Made by a program: the position numbers and the translations under genes. 62,828 nt of DNA, taken from assembly GCA_016213945.1 (NCBI GenBank), contig JACQZF010000015.1, positions 1 through 62,828 on the forward strand. Direction: 5' to 3'. This document shows, one piece after another, positions 1 to 8,663 of the stretch. Numbering within the stretch: position 1 is the first letter of the stretch; every line of letters begins with the position of its first letter. Under the pieces are notes generated by a model. It saw only the letters and a program-made list of their open reading frames with translations. It was not told where the DNA came from and made no database searches. The DNA comes from Nitrospirota bacterium (GTDB lineage: Bacteria; Nitrospirota; Thermodesulfovibrionia; UBA6902).

Positions 1-91
1 GGACGAACTTCGCTTAGCCTTGACTTCAACGTTTCGGAGCATTCAAAGAAATCCTTCTCAGGTTATGGGGTACCTACAACCGTATCAATAA

Positions 92-2014
92 TGCACAGTA
101 TTAATAATATTATGTAGCTTTATTTATGCAAGGATATATAGCTCCGAGTTTACTGTTCCAGAAGGCGTCATTACCCAGTATGCTGACATTTACTTCATTG
201 TCATCCATGTACAGGAGATTGATTTAGTTTTGGCAAGGCGTCGTGACGGCGCAAGAGCCTTTATCAAGGATGAATCTGATGAAAACTCAGTAGCTGATTC
301 CAAGCTCTTCAAACGCGCATACTTTAATGAGGACTATTTCTTATCTCTTGCTGACTTCAAAAAAGAGTTGGGCCGGTGGTTTGGTCTAAGGATTACGGAT
401 GCCGAGGAAAATTTAACCGACAGAAAGTATCGAGGCAGTAAAGATGCAAGCCCGTCGATACGAAGTTTTGCCTCTTTCTTGTTGCAACATCAAAATCTCG
501 TTGCAAATAAGCATGCTATCTTTTACCGGTTTGATGAGAAGGAAAAGCGCGAACAGGCTATTGAGCACTTTAAGGTGTTTGCAGGATTCGCGGACCAGAC
601 ATATTTTATAAAATCGCAAGAACTGAATGAATTAAAGGCATCCGAAAGGGTCATCGGACTTCAGATTCCAAAAGCATCTGACCTGAAGAAAAAAGCTGAA
701 GTTATATTACAAAGTGCACTTGCAGATTATGTCGCGATTAGTGGTAATGCACTGGAGATTGGGAATATATCTGACGTAGTATCCAATCCAAGGCCGGTCC
801 TGGATGTCTTGCGAGATACGACAGTATCGGTCGTTGCTGTTTCGGATGAGCATGTGCGATTAAAGCAAGAGCTGGAGAGAGAACGCAGTAGATTAATCGG
901 AGAGCTGCGACGTGCCCAGCAAAAGCTATCGGCGATTAGATCATCAATGGAATTTGCAAAGAGTTACACGGATGAGGCTGGGGCGGTCTCTGTTCCAACG
1001 GAGGCTGAACTACATGCATCCAGATGCCCTTTCTGCTACACGCACTATTCAACTGTGGAACGTGAGGCCAACAAGTTAAACGATGCAATCGTGTGGCTGA
1101 ATGAGGAATTGGGAAGATCCAAATATCTCTTTGAGTCATTTGAGGAACAAGAGCAAAAGACAATCCGTGAGGTTAAGGAGAAAAAGGTCGCTGTTGATTC
1201 GGCTGATGAAAAAATCGCCAATATTGATAAGCAGATTGTAGAGCTTGAAAGGTACAAGACGCAATACGAACTCGCACTGAAATCGAAGCTTCGAATAGAA
1301 GCGGTTTTGGAGCAATTACTTGAAAGGCCTGACCAGAAGATCGAGGAACAACTTAAAGAGATACAGGGAAAGATTGCTGCAATTGTTACCTTTTTGAAAG
1401 AACACTATGATATTGAAAAGAAGCTAAGGGATGCTGAGAGAGAAATCAATTCTTATATGTCAGATCTCGGCGGTCGCTTTGAATTCGAAGATTCGTACCG
1501 ACCGATCAACCTACACTTTTCGTTGGACACCTTTGACTTATGGCATGCGTCTGCTGAAAGGAAAGTTTTCCTCAGGTCTATGGGAAGCGGTGCGAATTGG
1601 TTGTATTGCCATATCACGTTGTTTTTAGCGCTGCATCGCTATTTTTGCAGGCTGGGTGACCGTTGCTCTATACCATCTATTCTGTTTTTTGACCAGCCAA
1701 GCCAAGTTTATTTTCCAAGCGTGCTGGATACCGGCAACGAGTTTTCTCCTCAGGAACTTGCAGACAAGGAGGGCAATGCCCGGAAGCGTCCTGTAGATGA
1801 TGATATCAAGGCGGTGACGAACCTTTATTCACAATTACTTAAGTATTGTGAAGAGACGCTGAAGGAGACCGGTATTGAACCGCAAATCATTGTAACGGAC
1901 CATGCGGATAACCTCACACTGGATGGAGGAATTCCGTTTGAATCATTGGTGCAGAACCGGAGATGGCGGACACGAGGCTTTATTGAAATCAATAACACTA
2001 ATCAGACTCAATGA
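92..2014 (+). pseudogene. DUF3732 Rad50-like ATPase, 5' end lost
   Basis: The protein reads as the middle and C-terminal part of a DUF3732 protein, the SMC/Rad50-like ATPase of ABC-three-component defence-type systems. Counting from a TTG at 230 (594 aa), there are long coiled coils around a CPFC zinc-hook-like motif (C266, C269), an ABC-signature-like GSGANWLYCHITLFL near residue 450 and a Walker-B-like ILFFDQPSQ near 485. Family-like sequence (EFTVPEGVI) continues in frame upstream of the TTG, back to a stop at 89-91. The P-loop segment that should come before it is absent, and no ribosome-binding site fits the TTG. I therefore read it as a truncated gene. The usual partner genes are missing, which fits island debris next to the truncated BRO-N gene. 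Confidence 0.7.
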
Positions 2015-2296
2015 ACTCTCATGCAGTATTATGCAACAATCTGTAGCAATATCCTGATTACGTTTTGCAAGGAGAGGAACATTTATTCATTTCAAAGGGT
2101 GGGGCAAATTGCCACCCACCCCTACAAAATCGGATGCTGAACGGGTAGCATTGCTCTTCGATCTTTACCACAAATACACAAGTCTGCTGCCCGCGCCGGA
2201 AACGCCGTCTCGCCGAAAGAAAAAAAGGATTTAGGGGCATTTAATCTTTGACAACAATTGTGAATAATAAAAACACATAGGGGACAGGAGGTCAAT
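2015..2296. other. Intergenic gap with a possible C-terminal gene fragment
   Basis: No intact gene is visible. On the plus strand, 2116-2235 reads as an open tail of about 38 codons ending in a lysine/arginine-rich stretch (SRRKKKRI, then stop), which looks like the C-terminus of a lost gene; I do not recognise the family. An inverted repeat (GGCAAATTGCC with GTGG/CCAC flanks) lies near 2098-2122. The end of the gap carries the ribosome-binding site AGGAGG of the next gene. Confidence 0.35.
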
Positions 2297-2857
2297 ATGA
2301 CTGAAACACACTTAGCGGTTTTTAAAGGCAGGAAGATCAGGAAAACAATTCATAACAATGAATGGTGGTTTGTGATTAACGATGTTATTGAATCATTGAC
2401 TGATTCAAATGATCCGGCTCAATATTTTAAACGATTAAAGCAAAGGGATGAGGAGCTTGCAAAGCTTACTGATAAAGGGGGGGTACAATTTGTACCACCC
2501 CTTATGATAGACATAGAAACTACCGGCGGAAAACAAAAGATGTATTGCTGGAACACTGAAGGTATATTTCGTCTTATTCAATCCATTCCCTCCCCCAAGG
2601 CCGAACCCTTCAAGCGTTGGCTGGCAAAGGTCGGCTATGAGCGTGTGCAGGAAATCGAAGACCCTTTATGCTTATCCTCAATAAACCCATCCCCCGTACT
2701 CCCACTGGTAGAATTCATTGCGGTTAAAATATACAAAGTTCTCTATCTTCCAGATGGGTTTTTTCGAGCCGAGCCGCTCGACCGGGAGGCGGACCTTTTC
2801 GCCCGGACCGCCTGCCCCGTATCCGGTCACCCTGACCATCAACCCGACCTTTCCTGA
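2297..2857 (+). pseudogene. BRO-N (phage antirepressor-like) gene, truncated
   Basis: About the first 123 residues match the BRO-N domain of phage/baculovirus-type antirepressors and their chromosomal relatives (WWFVINDVIESLTDSNDPAQYF, then YCWNTEGIFRLIQSIPSPKAEPFKRWL within the domain; ending KVGYERVQEIEDP). The good ATG at 2297 has AGGAGG upstream. After about position 2665 the family sequence stops abruptly; full-length relatives run to about 280 aa. The rest of the frame to 2857 is antisense to the lipoprotein gene on the other strand, so it is read-through and not real C-terminus. Probably a DNA-binding remnant of a mobile element that lost its 3' half when it joined the neighbouring operon. 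Confidence 0.7.
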
Positions 2858-3169
2858 TGCGTCCCTGAAAAGCACGGGCTTGCTGAGTGTTATTGCCTCG
2901 GCTCCCGGAACCAGGCTTTTGACATCCTTGTTCTGAAAATATATTTTCGCGAACATTATCCCGTCTTCAACATATTGCCGCGCCTCATCAGTTGATACTT
3001 CCTCTTTTGTAACGTTGACGTAATCACACCCTAATAACGTCACGCCGGAAGTGTCGACAGGGAAAGACATCCCGTGAGACTGGAAATAATCTTTCACGGT
3101 ATCTTGCGAGCACGAAAGCATGATCATGCACACACAAAGAACCCCGGTTATTGAGAAGCGTTTCTTAAT
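2678..3169 (-). CDS. Putative lipoprotein of unknown function (AUU start)
   Basis: I do not recognise the family. The first conventional start in this frame is a GTG at 3133, but extending to an ATT at 3167-3169 gives MKKRFSITGVLCVCMIMLSC, a textbook lipoprotein signal with a lipobox cysteine, and a GGAGG at 3177-3181 spaced 7 nt from that ATT. I therefore choose the ATT. The mature part (about 143 aa) has no obvious motif and ends in aromatic residues (QWEYGGWVY). It overlaps the end of the upstream exported-protein gene by 22 nt, which implies translational coupling in the minus-strand run from the diadenylate cyclase. Likely outer- or inner-membrane-anchored in the periplasm. Confidence 0.6.
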   Translation of the reverse strand: MKKRFSITGVLCVCMIMLSCSQDTVKDYFQSHGMSFPVDTSGVTLLGCDYVNVTKEEVSTDEARQYVEDGIMFAKIYFQNKDVKSLVPGAEAITLSKPVLFRDASGKVGLMVRVTGYGAGGPGEKVRLPVERLGSKKPIWKIENFVYFNRNEFYQWEYGGWVY

Positions 3170-4227
3170 TGCCTGACCTCCTCTGCGGCCTTGCTATAGT
3201 ATTCTGAAGACGACTCAAGATAAGTTAGCGCCGCGGAGAAATCCTCTAATGCCTTTGCCTTTTGTCCTTCTTTTTTCAGGGACAAACCTGACATGTAGTA
3301 ATCCCTCCCAATGGCGTTCTTGTGTTTGCCGGTTTTGTACTGGAACAATTTCAGGGCGTCATTTCTCATGCTGATCGCCTTTTCCCAGTCCTGTTTAATT
3401 TCGTATGATCCGGCGGTAGCATCGAAAGGGTCAAGGTTTAAAGATAAAAGATAACGCGTATCATCCCCTTTGCCGGGGTTATAGAGGCTTATTATTTTCA
3501 ACCCCTCCAGAAGCACTTCATCCTGATTCTGTATCTTTTGCTTCAAATAAAGATCAAGAAGCAGGGCGCGAAGCGGGACCGAATCCGGGAATGAATAAAC
3601 AAGCCCTTTGATCTTTTCAAGGACCACGGGATAAGTGTACGTGCCTCCCATAAAGCGCCTTACATACTCCTCTGCTTCATTTACCGCGCTCTCACCTTTC
3701 AGCAAATTAGCTATCAAGCTGGCTGTTTCAGATAATCCCTTCCGGATCTCATCATCACTAAGCCCGCTGACGGGAAATGATCTTTGAGAACAAGTGTCAT
3801 TCCCTTCCATCAAACGGACATCAAAGTTCCATCTGCTGCCTGCTCTTGCCACGTCGCCGTAAATTGAGTAATCCGCCGAGACGCTCTTATTCACTTCTTC
3901 TATAAGGACCGGCCGAATGGTCCAGAGTATGCCGCCCTTTTTTTGACCAGCGTCCTTCCCGGTCCATAAGAAAGAAGGCTCAACCTCGTAGAGTCTCGTT
4001 GTAATGGTTTCAACCGGGACTATTTCAAGAAATTCATATCCCGACAACGCCGCTTTCAATATTAAAGGAATACCTTTATCAAGAGTCTGAGAATCCATGT
4101 CATTGAAAGGGAAGAGCGCGACTGTGAGTTTTGGCGTGTCAGAGCTTTCCGCATTTAAAAGGGGGGCGTGCAGGACTGTGCACAATAGAAATAAAAGTAT
4201 TAAGAGTGTCTTTTCTTTTTTTAGCAT
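3148..4227 (-). CDS. Exported protein, CsgG/TPR-like, unknown function
   Basis: The 359-aa protein starts with a clear Sec signal (LLILLFLLCTVLHAPLLNAES). The N-terminal half (KLTVALFPFNDMD... to about residue 185) resembles the nucleotide-binding-like fold of CsgG/FlgO/TolB-type periplasmic proteins that open with 'VAVLPFxN'. The C-terminal half is helical with a TPR-like unit near residues 315-345 (AIGRDYYMSGLSLKKEGQKA, then KALEDFSAAL). Function is not known. It lies 12 nt after the diadenylate cyclase gene and overlaps the lipoprotein gene downstream, so the three probably form one transcript. Confidence 0.6.
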   Translation of the reverse strand: MLKKEKTLLILLFLLCTVLHAPLLNAESSDTPKLTVALFPFNDMDSQTLDKGIPLILKAALSGYEFLEIVPVETITTRLYEVEPSFLWTGKDAGQKKGGILWTIRPVLIEEVNKSVSADYSIYGDVARAGSRWNFDVRLMEGNDTCSQRSFPVSGLSDDEIRKGLSETASLIANLLKGESAVNEAEEYVRRFMGGTYTYPVVLEKIKGLVYSFPDSVPLRALLLDLYLKQKIQNQDEVLLEGLKIISLYNPGKGDDTRYLLSLNLDPFDATAGSYEIKQDWEKAISMRNDALKLFQYKTGKHKNAIGRDYYMSGLSLKKEGQKAKALEDFSAALTYLESSSEYYSKAAEEVRQLRNASQ

Positions 4228-4239
4228 TTCGCCAAACCC

Positions 4240-5130
4240 TCAAACCAGGCGCGTGCTTATTAACGGTTCAAGCGTTGACACAATACGCCCGTTTTCAAAA
4301 ATGGTGACCCTTCCGGTGCTTTCAGATACGACAACCGCAACTGCCTTAGTCATCTTTGTTATTCCCGCGGCAGCCCTGTGCCTTGAGCCGAAACCCTTCA
4401 ACTGTCTGGTCATCACGCTCCTTGCGTCAAGATGTCTCCCCGCCGCCTCTACAATGCCTGTGTCAGAGATGATAAAGGCCCCATCCAGTTTTGCGAGCTC
4501 CTTCATGCTCTCAACAACCTCTGACCTGCTTATCAGTCTTTCTCTGGGGGAGTATCCCTTGAACGGATTGAACACCGCCTGATGTGACAATTGCATGACC
4601 CTCTTCATATCGCCTATTACAAAAGTCGTCCCGACAGGTTTTCCCTCTCTTCCAAGCGCGCCAATATCAAGGGCTATATCGATGATAGCAAGAATTGTCT
4701 TGAAGGCTTTATTATGCATTATTGAGCGCGGGTCAAACGGAAAATCCTCGCTCCATGAAAGGGAAAGGTCATGGATCGCGATGGTATCAAGATGGCTTTT
4801 GCCCCACGGGCCCAGGACACAGACGACCCTGCTGTCGGTCTGGATGGTCCCCTGAGCAACGCCGTGCAGGAACGCATATTTGATTCGTGAAAACCTTGTC
4901 TGGTTCCCTGCCCAACTGCGTATCGCCGCTATCTTGTCTTTTGGAAGGGAATCCCCCATCTTTAATTCCCTCGGTATTACAAGCACGATCTTGTTCTTTT
5001 CCGAAATTCCCGACTTCAGGAACCAGCGGCAATCTTTTGCCGTATCAAGGAACAGAAAAACGCACTGGCTGTTTGTCTCCTTTGCTATGTCCACGGCGTT
5101 TTTTATAATTGATATCTTCTGGTCTTTCAT
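4240..5130 (-). CDS. dacZ: Diadenylate cyclase (DAC domain, DacZ-like)
   Basis: This enzyme is expected to condense two ATP to cyclic di-AMP in the cytoplasm. The C-terminal half carries both diagnostic DAC signatures: DGAFIISDTGIVEAAGRH near residues 218-235 (DGA motif) and GSRHRAAAGITKMTKA near 249-265 (RHR motif). The N-terminal 110 residues have no membrane segment, unlike CdaA, and no DisA helix-hairpin-helix tail follows. They resemble the pyruvate-kinase-C-like N-domain of DacZ enzymes. At 296 aa the length fits DacZ. First gene of a minus-strand run with an exported protein and a lipoprotein; c-di-AMP usually controls potassium/osmotic balance, but no such target is in the window. The DacZ subtype is less certain than the DAC call. 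Confidence 0.85.
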   Translation of the reverse strand: MKDQKISIIKNAVDIAKETNSQCVFLFLDTAKDCRWFLKSGISEKNKIVLVIPRELKMGDSLPKDKIAAIRSWAGNQTRFSRIKYAFLHGVAQGTIQTDSRVVCVLGPWGKSHLDTIAIHDLSLSWSEDFPFDPRSIMHNKAFKTILAIIDIALDIGALGREGKPVGTTFVIGDMKRVMQLSHQAVFNPFKGYSPRERLISRSEVVESMKELAKLDGAFIISDTGIVEAAGRHLDARSVMTRQLKGFGSRHRAAAGITKMTKAVAVVVSESTGRVTIFENGRIVSTLEPLISTRLV

Positions 5131-5453
5131 AGCTGTGACGGACTTAATTAGAGTCTGTCAATAAATTGCTATTTTTTATTTTTGTCATGCCCGAAGTCCT
5201 TAATCGGGCATCCAGAACCTCTTAAGAAGACTGGATTCCCGCTCAACAGACTGCGGGAATGACGGTTTAATGTTCAAGTTTATGGACGGACTTAATTACC
5301 TTGCCCGGGTTTTACAAATATCATAGCACATAACCCCTGTCCTGATACCCGGCAATTCCGGCATATGTTTCGTATTGCCTAATTGAAACTGAAATTTTAT
5401 AATAGTGCGCTTTATCTTATCCGCTGTAATAGTTTAATAAAAATGGAGGCGTA
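5131..5453. repeat. Intergenic region with dispersed palindromic repeats
   Basis: No gene is seen. From about 5186 it holds a block reading 'GTCATGCCCGAAG...AATCGGGCATC' followed at about 5230-5268 by 'CTGGATTCCCGC...GCGGGAATGACGG', both self-complementary. The same composite block recurs at about 41932-42052, and the second half alone at about 19590, 20141 and 44090. These are dispersed repeats with hairpin potential. The right end carries the fabG promoter. Confidence 0.75.
5375..5403 (+). promoter_or_regulatory. Candidate sigma-70 promoter for fabG
   Basis: TTGCCT (5375-5380) and a perfect TATAAT (5398-5403) are separated by 17 bp, about 50 bp upstream of the fabG start. No FadR- or FapR-type operator was recognised. 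Confidence 0.55.
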
Positions 5454-6194
5454 ATGAGACTTGAAGGAAAAAAGGCATTGATCACAGGCGCGGCCCAGGG
5501 CATCGGGAAATCGATCGCGCTGGCAATGGCAAAGGAAGGCGCTGATATAGGGGTAACGGACGTTAACATTGAGAGCGCGGAAAAGACCGCTCAGGAGATC
5601 ATGGCATTGGGGGTAAAAAGCATTGCCCTGAAACTCGACGTTTCCAAACAGCCCGAGGTCACCGGTTGTTTTGAGGCGTTCGTAAAGGCGTTTGGAGCGC
5701 TGGACATACTCGTAAATAACGCGGGGATCACTAAAGACAATGTCCTGCTCAGGATGAAGGAGGAAGACTGGGACGCGGTCATGAACATTAATCTCAAGGG
5801 CTCGTTCCTGTGCTGTAAGGAAGCGGTGAAGATAATGGCGAAACAGCGCTCAGGAAAGATAATAAGCATCTCTTCGGTGGTGGCTTTTATGGGCAATCCC
5901 GGGCAGGCGAACTACAGCTCCTCAAAGGCGGGGCTTATCGGCCTCACAAAAACAATTGCTAAGGAATACGCGAGCCGGGGCGTAAGGGCAAACGCGGTCG
6001 CCCCCGGATTTATCCAGACGGCAATGACCGATGTGCTCACTGACGCGGTCAAGGATGAGATGAAGAGGGCCATCCCTCTCGGACAATTCGGAACGCCGGA
6101 AGACGTGGCGAACGCCGTTATATTCCTTGCATCCAGAGAGTCGGATTACATAACCGGACAGGTGCTGCACATAAACGGCGGCATGTATATGTAA
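5454..6194 (+). CDS. fabG: 3-oxoacyl-[acyl-carrier-protein] reductase
   Basis: FabG reduces beta-ketoacyl-ACP with NADPH in type II fatty-acid synthesis. The 246-aa sequence shows the SDR cofactor motif TGAAQGIG (residues 11-18), NNAG near 87-90, catalytic Ser in ISSVVAF, and YSSSK with the YxxxK pair. Length is typical. ATG has GGAGGC just upstream. It heads the plus-strand fatty-acid run fabG-acpP-fabF-rnc with a candidate promoter 50 bp upstream. Other SDR dehydrogenases are possible on sequence alone, but the neighbours make FabG the clear choice. Confidence 0.95.
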   Translation: MRLEGKKALITGAAQGIGKSIALAMAKEGADIGVTDVNIESAEKTAQEIMALGVKSIALKLDVSKQPEVTGCFEAFVKAFGALDILVNNAGITKDNVLLRMKEEDWDAVMNINLKGSFLCCKEAVKIMAKQRSGKIISISSVVAFMGNPGQANYSSSKAGLIGLTKTIAKEYASRGVRANAVAPGFIQTAMTDVLTDAVKDEMKRAIPLGQFGTPEDVANAVIFLASRESDYITGQVLHINGGMYM

Positions 6195-6202
6195 GTGTCC
6201 GG

Positions 6203-6261
6203 CAGCGGTCAGCCGTCAGCCTTTTTTGTCAGGTGAAAAATTTCAGATAAACTTGTATAAT
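6203..6261 (+). promoter_or_regulatory. fabG-acpP gap: heptamer repeat and candidate -10 box
   Basis: The gap opens with a short heptanucleotide run (CAGCGGT CAGCCGT CAGCC, about 6203-6220). A TATAAT lies at 6256-6261, 58 bp before acpP, but no -35 box sits at normal spacing (TTGTCA is 24 bp away). It may give acpP its own transcript, as is common for this abundant protein. Confidence 0.3.
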
Positions 6262-6318
6262 GGATTTCTTGTAATTTTAGAACTTAATATGTAAATTCTT
6301 GAAAAGCGGAGGTGTTTG

Positions 6319-6555
6319 ATGTCAGTTGAAGCAAAAGTAAAGGACATAATTGCAAAACAGCTTGGTGTTGATATGGAAAAAGTAACCCTCGAATCATCTT
6401 TCGTTGAAGACCTCGGGGCCGACTCTCTTGATACCGTGGAACTCGTAATGGCCTTTGAAGAGGCCTTCAACATTGAGATCCCCGATGAAGACGCGGAAAA
6501 GATCTTAAAGGTCCAGGACGCCATCAAATACATAGAAGAAAAATCAGGAAGCTAA
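6319..6555 (+). CDS. acpP: Acyl carrier protein
   Basis: ACP carries growing acyl chains on a 4'-phosphopantetheine arm in the cytoplasm. The 78-aa acidic protein has the carrier signature [16 protein letters not shown], with the attachment serine in DSLD. I start at the ATG at 6319, preceded by GGAGG at 6308-6312; a TTG three bases earlier is in frame but poorer. It lies between fabG and fabF, the usual order. Confidence 0.97.
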   Translation: MSVEAKVKDIIAKQLGVDMEKVTLESSFVEDLGADSLDTVELVMAFEEAFNIEIPDEDAEKILKVQDAIKYIEEKSGS

Positions 6556-6571
6556 AATAAACAACTTACTT

Positions 6572-6720
6572 ACCACAGAGGTCACCGAGTGAGATAGAAG
6601 ATGAGAAGTTGGGAAATTAAGAAGATGGGAGAAAAAATAATTTCTGTCTTTTCTCAACTTCATAACTTCTTATCTTCTCAACTTCTTTTTTTAACTCAGT
6701 GTTCTCTGTGGTTGAAAAAT
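6572..6720. repeat. Imperfect long inverted repeat between acpP and fabF
   Basis: A left arm starting CCACAGAGGTCACCGAGT and a purine-rich run (GAGAAGTTGGGAA...) are answered by a pyrimidine-rich run (CTCAACTTC...) and AACTCAGTG...CTCTGTGG. The element could fold into one long hairpin in the transcript. A related CACAGAGG-type inverted repeat is at 50340-50411 and a fragment at about 18128-18146. Confidence 0.7.
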
Positions 6721-6733
6721 TTCAAATAAACCA

Positions 6734-7972
6734 ATGAAACGAAGAGTCGTTATAACCGGGGTGGGCATGGTGACACCTCTGGGCACAGGCACACAAAAAT
6801 CATGGGAAGGCCTCATTGCAGGCCGCTCCGCCATCAGGAAAATAACCCGCTTTAACGCTGACGGGATGCCGTGTCAGATAGCCGCCGAAGTCCCTGACTT
6901 TGAGATTGATCAGTTTGTAGAGATCAAAGAACAAAAAAAGATGGACAGGTTTATCCATCTGGGGATAGCAGCAGCAACAATGGCGGTGCAGGACTCAGGG
7001 CTTCAGATCACTGAAAGCAACGCGGACAGGACCGGCGTTTGTGTCGGCTCCGGCATTGGCGGATTGCAGGCGATTGAGAATTATACACAGATACTCAATG
7101 AGAAAGGTTTCAGGAGGGTCTCGCCTTTTTTCATTCCCATGACGATAATCAACCTGGCTGCCGGGCAGATATCCATCCGTTTCGGGGCCAAAGGCCCCAA
7201 TCTGGCGCTTGCAACTGCCTGCGCCACAGGCACTCATTCAATCGGGGAGGCCTTCAGGCAAATTCAACACGGCATTGCTGACGCGATGATCTGCGGAGGG
7301 ACGGAAGCGGTAGTAACGCCTCTCGGCATTTCCGGTTTTGCCTCAATGAAGGCGCTTTCCACAAGAAACGATGGACCTGAAAAAGCGAGCAGGCCGTTTG
7401 ATAAGGACAGGGACGGCTTTGTCATGGGCGAAGGCGCCGGCATATTGATAATTGAAGAATTGGAACACGCTGTAAGCAGGGGGGCCAGGATTTATGCGGA
7501 GTTAATTGGTTACGGCCTGAACTCCGACGCTTATCATATAACAAGCCCCGCCCCAAATGGCGAAGGCGCGGCCAGGTGCATGGAATCAACATTGAAGGAT
7601 GCCGGGACCAGCCGTGAAGAAGTGGACTACATAAACGCTCACGGGACCTCGACAAAATACGGCGACGAGATAGAGACAACGGCGATCAAAAAGGTCTTCG
7701 GGCCGCACGCCTACAAATTATGCGTCAGCTCCACAAAGTCGATGATAGGGCATCTCCTTGGGGCATCAGGCGGAGTTGAGGCGGCGATCTGCGCGCTCAG
7801 CATTCACAACAGGATTGTCCCGCCGACTGTCAATCTCGATAATCCCGACACTGAGTGTGATCTCGACTATATACCTCACAAGGCAAGGCCTCTTGAGATA
7901 AATATTGCAATGTCCAATTCTTTCGGTTTCGGCGGAACTAATGCGTGCATCGTCTTCAGAAAATTTAGCTGA
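6734..7972 (+). CDS. fabF: 3-oxoacyl-[acyl-carrier-protein] synthase II
   Basis: FabF condenses malonyl-ACP with acyl-ACP. The 412-aa sequence has the thiolase-fold active site Cys-His-His: the cysteine in ATACATGTHS, the first histidine in NAHGTSTKYGD and the second in KSMIGHLLGASGG. The length is that of the KAS II family and the C-terminus (NSFGFGGTNACIVF) is canonical. It follows acpP after a hairpin-forming gap and its end overlaps the proposed rnc start. Confidence 0.96.
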   Translation: MKRRVVITGVGMVTPLGTGTQKSWEGLIAGRSAIRKITRFNADGMPCQIAAEVPDFEIDQFVEIKEQKKMDRFIHLGIAAATMAVQDSGLQITESNADRTGVCVGSGIGGLQAIENYTQILNEKGFRRVSPFFIPMTIINLAAGQISIRFGAKGPNLALATACATGTHSIGEAFRQIQHGIADAMICGGTEAVVTPLGISGFASMKALSTRNDGPEKASRPFDKDRDGFVMGEGAGILIIEELEHAVSRGARIYAELIGYGLNSDAYHITSPAPNGEGAARCMESTLKDAGTSREEVDYINAHGTSTKYGDEIETTAIKKVFGPHAYKLCVSSTKSMIGHLLGASGGVEAAICALSIHNRIVPPTVNLDNPDTECDLDYIPHKARPLEINIAMSNSFGFGGTNACIVFRKFS

Positions 7973-8663
7973 CTTTGAAATGGCCATAGGCTACAAGTTC
8001 AGGAAAAAGTCTCTGTTAAAAGAGTCACTTACTCACAAGTCCTATGCCCATGAACAACAAAAAAACCATCCCTCTTTCAATGAGCGCATGGAATTTCTCG
8101 GAGACGCCGTACTCGAATTGATCATCAGCGAATACATTTATTCCACTTACCCGGAATATACCGAGGCGGACCTTTCAAGGATCAAGGCATATGCCGTTCA
8201 GGAGGCCACACTGGCCGAGGTCTCAATTGCGATCAACATAGGAGAATATCTCAGTCTCGGCAGGGGAGAGGAAATGACAGGCGGCAGAAAGAAGGCTTCC
8301 CTTCTTGCCGACGCCTTTGAGGCGGTGCTTGCGGCAATATATCTTGACAGCAGCTATAAAAAGGCAAAGGAATTTGTTCTTAAACATCTCGCGCACAAAA
8401 TAGAAGAGCTTACGGTAACGAACTTTATCTTTGACTTTAAAACCAAACTGCAGGAAGTTTCCCAGGCGCAGTTCAGCGTGCTGCCGAGATATATTATTCA
8501 TAAGGAAGAAGGGCCTGAACACAGGAAGACCTTTGAGGTAAAGGTCTTCCTCAACCAGGATTTCTTCGGCTCAGGCAAGGGGAAAACCAAAAAAGCCGCG
8601 GCGCAGAAGGCCGCAGAAGCAGCGCTGAAGAGGATCAAGAAGACCCATGAAACTGACATATAA
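7941..8663 (+). CDS. rnc: Ribonuclease III
   Basis: RNase III cuts double-stranded RNA in rRNA and mRNA maturation. The signature ERMEFLGDAVLELIISEYI sits in the N-terminal catalytic domain, with the second metal-binding acidic cluster in LLADAFEAVLAAIYLD. A double-stranded-RNA-binding domain occupies the last 70 residues (KTKLQEVSQ... GKGKTKKAAAQKAAEAAL). I start at ATG 7941 (GGCGG upstream, 32-nt overlap with fabF); ATG 7980 has no ribosome-binding site. 240 aa is normal. purM overlaps its end by 17 nt. Confidence 0.95.
   Translation: MRASSSENLADFEMAIGYKFRKKSLLKESLTHKSYAHEQQKNHPSFNERMEFLGDAVLELIISEYIYSTYPEYTEADLSRIKAYAVQEATLAEVSIAINIGEYLSLGRGEEMTGGRKKASLLADAFEAVLAAIYLDSSYKKAKEFVLKHLAHKIEELTVTNFIFDFKTKLQEVSQAQFSVLPRYIIHKEEGPEHRKTFEVKVFLNQDFFGSGKGKTKKAAAQKAAEAALKRIKKTHETDI

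Noticed and set aside
1-91. A coding end (DELRLALTSTF...) at the very start of the window
   Set aside because: Thirty codons with no recognisable motif; cannot be told from chance.
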